Origin: Prevotella sp.
GTDB taxonomy: Bacteria > Bacteroidota > Bacteroidia > Bacteroidales > Bacteroidaceae
Reading direction: 5' to 3'
NCBI GenBank assembly: GCA_024681875.1
Contig: JAILAA010000135.1
Location: 1 to 17,975 of the forward strand
Length of the DNA: 17,975 nt
Shown: one piece after another, positions 15,140-17,975 of the stretch
Layout of the letters: each line of letters begins with the position of its first letter
How positions within the stretch are numbered: position 1 is the first letter of the stretch
Notes under the pieces: model-generated
The model's input: only the letters and a program-made list of their open reading frames with translations
Database searches by the model: none
What the model was told of the DNA's origin: nothing
Program-made: the position numbers and the translations under genes

Positions 15140-16065
15140 TTTTCATTCTTTACTTTTACCTTAATTTGGTCGAAGCCTTCGCCGAAGACGCCGATGACCG
15201 CACTTTGAGAGACGAAGGCCTGTGGGTCAATCATCTTGATAAGGCGGAAGATGGTGGTACTCTCGTTCTTCCTGGCCAGGATACAGAGCACCTTGCGCTC
15301 GTCGCCAGTGTACCAGCCGTGGCCGTCGAGGATGGTCACGCCATGATCCATCTGCGTGCCAATGGCGTTGGCTATCTCCTGCCATTTGTTGGAGAAGATG
15401 AAGAACTGCACCGACTGACGGTTACGGTTGAACACATAGTCAAGCATGAAGTTCTCGATGACCATCGTGCAGAAACCGAACACCACCATGTGCAGGCGTT
15501 CCAGCGTGCTTCCGAATTGCGGAATGAACAAGCAGGAGCCAATGACGATGAGGTCGATGAAGAGCAGCACGGTACCAAGCGATACGTTGTGGAACTTGTT
15601 CACCGAGGCGGCGATGATGTCGGTGCCGCCTGTCGAGCCGTTGTTCAGGAAGACGACAGCCAGCGCCGTACCTGTAAGCATACATCCGATGATCAGCGAC
15701 ATAAACTCCTGTCCCTCGCCCAGGATTTTCACGTAGTTACCGCTTTCGTCCTGAGGGATAACGTTTTGGGCGACGCCCAGCATTAGCGAGAGCATCACGA
15801 TGGCATAGATGGTCTTCACCAAGAAGCGCCAACCCAGTATTTTCAGGCCAACGATGAGTAACAGGGCATTGATGAGGAAATAAGTGTAGCTGATGGGGAA
15901 GCGTGTGGCGTAGAAGATGATAGCACCAATACCCGACACACCGCCCGTCACGATTTCGTTGGGCAGGAGAAAGACGGTAAAGCCAAACGTATACAATAAG
16001 AGGCCGAGGGTTATGCCTGCATAATCCCCAACCTCTTTTAATAACAGCTTATGATCAATGGTCAT
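15136..16065 (-). CDS. YitT-family membrane protein (DUF161/DUF2179)
   Basis: A 309-residue inner-membrane protein. About five or six hydrophobic segments lie between residues 10 and 220, with the paired family motifs [12 protein letters not shown] (about 38-50) and [12 protein letters not shown] (about 142-153). A soluble C-terminal DUF2179 domain follows (about 225-305), including [20 protein letters not shown] and [15 protein letters not shown]. The molecular function is not established for the family. It lies between leuS and rdgB on the same strand, 45 nt after leuS and overlapping rdgB by four bases. The ATG at 16065 gives a complete first membrane segment. Confidence 0.92.
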   Translation of the reverse strand: MTIDHKLLLKEVGDYAGITLGLLLYTFGFTVFLLPNEIVTGGVSGIGAIIFYATRFPISYTYFLINALLLIVGLKILGWRFLVKTIYAIVMLSLMLGVAQNVIPQDESGNYVKILGEGQEFMSLIIGCMLTGTALAVVFLNNGSTGGTDIIAASVNKFHNVSLGTVLLFIDLIVIGSCLFIPQFGSTLERLHMVVFGFCTMVIENFMLDYVFNRNRQSVQFFIFSNKWQEIANAIGTQMDHGVTILDGHGWYTGDERKVLCILARKNESTTIFRLIKMIDPQAFVSQSAVIGVFGEGFDQIKVKVKNEK

Positions 16066-16080
16066 TCCTGTAAAACAGTT

Positions 16081-16110
16081 ATCCGTGAAAGTCCGTGTAT
16101 ATCCGTGGCT
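16081..16110. repeat. Three 10-bp-spaced TCCGTG repeats downstream of leuS
   Basis: TCCGTG occurs at 16082, 16092 and 16102, exactly every 10 bp, directly next to the leuS stop codon. On the minus strand this reads as CACGGA words. Similar CACGGAT/ATCCGTG tandem words are familiar as intergenic repeats in Bacteroidota (unchecked recollection). No clear hairpin was found. Confidence 0.6.
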
Positions 16111-17975
16111 TTATTTACATACGATATTCACCATACGTTTAGGGACGATGATAACCTTCACTATCTGCTTGCCGTCGGTGTATTTCGCTGTGCGCTCGTC
16201 GGCTTTCACAGTCTGTTCTACAGTGGCATTGTCGGCGTCGGCGGGCAGCATCACTTCGAAGCGGGCTTTGCCATTGAAGGCCACAGCCATCTTTACTTCG
16301 TTTTCCACCAAGTATTCCTCGTTCCACTTCGGCCACTGGGCATCGCAGACCGAGCCCTCGCCGCCCAGCTGCTCCCACAGCTCCTCGGCAATGTGGGGTG
16401 CGAAGGGCGCGATGAGGATGACGAGCGCTTTCATGATTTCTTTGTTCTTGCACTTCAGGGAGGTCAACTCGTTGGTGCAGATCATGAAGGCCGAGATGGC
16501 GGTATTGTACGAGAAGGCCTCGATGTCCTGCGTCACTTTCTTGATAAGCTTGTGCAGCGACTTCAGTTCGGCGGGAGTGGCGTTGTCAATGGGAGAACCG
16601 TCGACCACACTGGTCACCATGTTCCAGAAGCGGTTGAGGAAACGGTAGCTGCCGCCGATGCTGTTGGTATCCCAAGGCTTCGACTGCTCCACGGGGCCGA
16701 GGAACATCTCGAAGAGGCGCAATGTGTCGGCGCCGTATTTCTCGACAATCATGTCGGGGTTGACCACGTTGTACATCGACTTCGACATCTTCTCGATGGC
16801 CCAGCCGCAGATGTACTTCCCGTCCTCGAGGATGAACTCGGCGTTCTCGTATTCGGGACGCCATTGGCGGAAAGCCTCAATGTCGAGCACATCGTTCTGC
16901 ACGATGTTCACGTCGACGTGAATGGGAGTGACGTTATACTGGTCCTTCAGACCGAAGCTTACAAAGACGGGAGCGCCATTCTCCCCTCCTTGGGAGGGGT
17001 CGGGGGAGGCTATTCTATACACGAAGTTGCTTCGGCCCTGAATCATGCCCTGGTTGATGAGCTTCTTGAAGGGCTCGTCCTCGCAGGCATAGCCCGAGTC
17101 GTAGAGGAACTTGTTCCAGAAGCGGCTGTAGATGAGGTGACCGGTGGCGTGTTCGCTGCCTCCGACGTAGAGGTCGACGTTGCGCCAGTATTCGTTGGCG
17201 TCCTTGCTGACGAGTGCATTGTCGTTGTGCGGATCCTCGTAGCGCAGATAGTAAGCCGACGAGCCGGCAAAGCCAGGCATGGTGTTCAGCTCCAAGGGGA
17301 AGACGCTCTTGTTGTCAATCTCGTCGACGCTGACCACCTTGTCGAACTTCGTGTCCCAGGCCCACATCTTCGCACGGCCCAATGGCGGCTCGCCCGTCTC
17401 GGTGGGCTTGTACTCGCTGATTTCAGGCAGCTCCAAAGGCAGGCACTCCTTGGGAATCATATAAGGCATGTCGTCCTTGTAGTACACGGGGAACGGCTCG
17501 CCCCAGTAGCGCTGACGACTGAAGATGGCGTCGCGCAGGCGGTAGTTCACTTTCACGCGGCCCAGACCTTTTTCGGTAACGAATTTCTTCGTGGCGGCGA
17601 TGGCCTCCTTTACGCTCAGGCCGTTCAGCGAGAAACCGTCGAGCGATGTCTTACCAGCTGCGGGCGAGTTCATCACCGTGCCTTCCTTGGCGTCGAAGCT
17701 CTCTTCGCTGATGTCGGCACCTTCGATGAGGGGTACGATGGGCAGGCCGAAGTGCTTGGCGAAGGCATAGTCGCGACTGTCGTGAGCCGGCACGGCCATG
17801 ATAGCGCCGGTGCCGTAGCCTGCCAGCACGTATTCGGCAATCCAGATGGGAATCTTTTCACCAGTGAAGGGGTTGATGGCATAAGAGCCCGAGAAGACGC
17901 CGGTCACGGTGTGGTCTATCTGGCGCTCGCGCTCGGTGCGCTTCTTCACATAAGTGAGGTATTCGTCCACGGCCT
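16111..17975 (-). CDS. leuS: Leucyl-tRNA synthetase, 5' part beyond the window
   Basis: LeuRS charges tRNA-Leu with leucine. About 620 C-terminal residues are visible out of roughly 900 or more; the frame stays open to the right edge, so no true start is seen. Landmarks: end of the CP1 editing domain ([34 protein letters not shown]), [55 protein letters not shown], catalytic-loop KMSKS (nucleotides 16777-16791), and the anticodon-binding helical domain ending FNGKARFEV and a short basic C-terminus. Between SNFVYR and VSFGLKDQY lies an insertion of about 12 residues ([13 protein letters not shown]) encoded by a palindromic repeat. The gene heads a minus-strand cluster with the YitT-family gene, rdgB and porZ. 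Confidence 0.97.
   Translation of the reverse strand, partial: AVDEYLTYVKKRTERERQIDHTVTGVFSGSYAINPFTGEKIPIWIAEYVLAGYGTGAIMAVPAHDSRDYAFAKHFGLPIVPLIEGADISEESFDAKEGTVMNSPAAGKTSLDGFSLNGLSVKEAIAATKKFVTEKGLGRVKVNYRLRDAIFSRQRYWGEPFPVYYKDDMPYMIPKECLPLELPEISEYKPTETGEPPLGRAKMWAWDTKFDKVVSVDEIDNKSVFPLELNTMPGFAGSSAYYLRYEDPHNDNALVSKDANEYWRNVDLYVGGSEHATGHLIYSRFWNKFLYDSGYACEDEPFKKLINQGMIQGRSNFVYRIASPDPSQGGENGAPVFVSFGLKDQYNVTPIHVDVNIVQNDVLDIEAFRQWRPEYENAEFILEDGKYICGWAIEKMSKSMYNVVNPDMIVEKYGADTLRLFEMFLGPVEQSKPWDTNSIGGSYRFLNRFWNMVTSVVDGSPIDNATPAELKSLHKLIKKVTQDIEAFSYNTAISAFMICTNELTSLKCKNKEIMKALVILIAPFAPHIAEELWEQLGGEGSVCDAQWPKWNEEYLVENEVKMAVAFNGKARFEVMLPADADNATVEQTVKADERTAKYTDGKQIVKVIIVPKRMVNIVCK
16981..17010. repeat. 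G/C-rich REP-like palindrome inserted in leuS
   Basis: CCCCTCC at 16983-16989 pairs with GGAGGGG at 16993-16999 over a three-base loop, followed by a second GGGGGAGG run at 17002-17009. The composition is unlike the flanks. In leuS frame it encodes SPDPSQGGE without a stop or frameshift, within a LeuRS segment that from memory is shorter in related proteins. Confidence 0.75.

Noticed and set aside
15166..15786. 206-codon plus-strand frame opposite the YitT-family gene
   Set aside because: It is an antisense shadow rich in His, Asp and Glu; the minus-strand gene has family motifs and membrane segments.
16058..16648. Plus-strand frame antisense to the leuS 3' end
   Set aside because: It is a Ser/Thr/Phe-rich shadow of the LeuRS frame and has no independent support.

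Overview
The window looks like a chromosomal segment of a Bacteroidota genome, most likely Prevotellaceae. The signs are promoters of the Bacteroidota type (TTTG, then 19-21 nt, then TAnnTTTG), A-rich leaders with no clear Shine-Dalgarno, several Sec-secreted proteins with type IX secretion (T9SS) style C-terminal tails, a PorZ homologue, a CotH-family surface protein and an Lgt of the Bacteroidota type. This is inference from protein families; no rRNA or other taxonomic marker is present.

Layout. At 1-319 a promoter and the first 38 codons of a second lgt copy (with an in-frame TAG) are fused to the last 41 codons of ychF, so both are broken. From 358 to 6921 four plus-strand genes follow: an acidic lipoprotein, the intact lgt, a membrane sensor histidine kinase without a receiver domain, and an 1095-residue secreted modular protein. 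The 510-bp gene-free stretch 6922-7431 is the most notable part of the window. It holds three contiguous 22-bp palindromic iterons, degenerate continuation units at 21-bp spacing, and a cluster of DnaA boxes (two exact TGTGGATAA, one TTATTCACA and several near matches). G/C bias on the plus strand changes from C-rich on the left to G-rich on the right across it, including inside minus-strand genes. I read it as the chromosomal origin oriC. Then come nadA and a secreted tyrosine phosphatase (plus), a CotH-like protein (minus), a family 2 glycosyltransferase (plus), and a minus-strand cluster leuS, YitT-family protein, rdgB, porZ running towards the origin; leuS is cut by the window edge.

How the parts fit. 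Lgt lipidates lipoproteins such as its upstream neighbour. PorZ belongs to the T9SS attachment complex, and three other genes here encode secreted proteins with short tails resembling the last part of a T9SS sorting domain, so much of the window concerns export to the cell surface. NadA (NAD synthesis), RdgB (nucleotide pool cleaning) and LeuRS are housekeeping. If the origin call is right, most coding sequence here is transcribed head-on to replication.

A second theme is repeat DNA in coding sequence. Simple tandem or palindromic repeats encode signal-peptide cores (histidine kinase, PorZ), an Lgt loop, the RdgB C-terminus and an in-frame insertion just before the KMSKS region of LeuRS.
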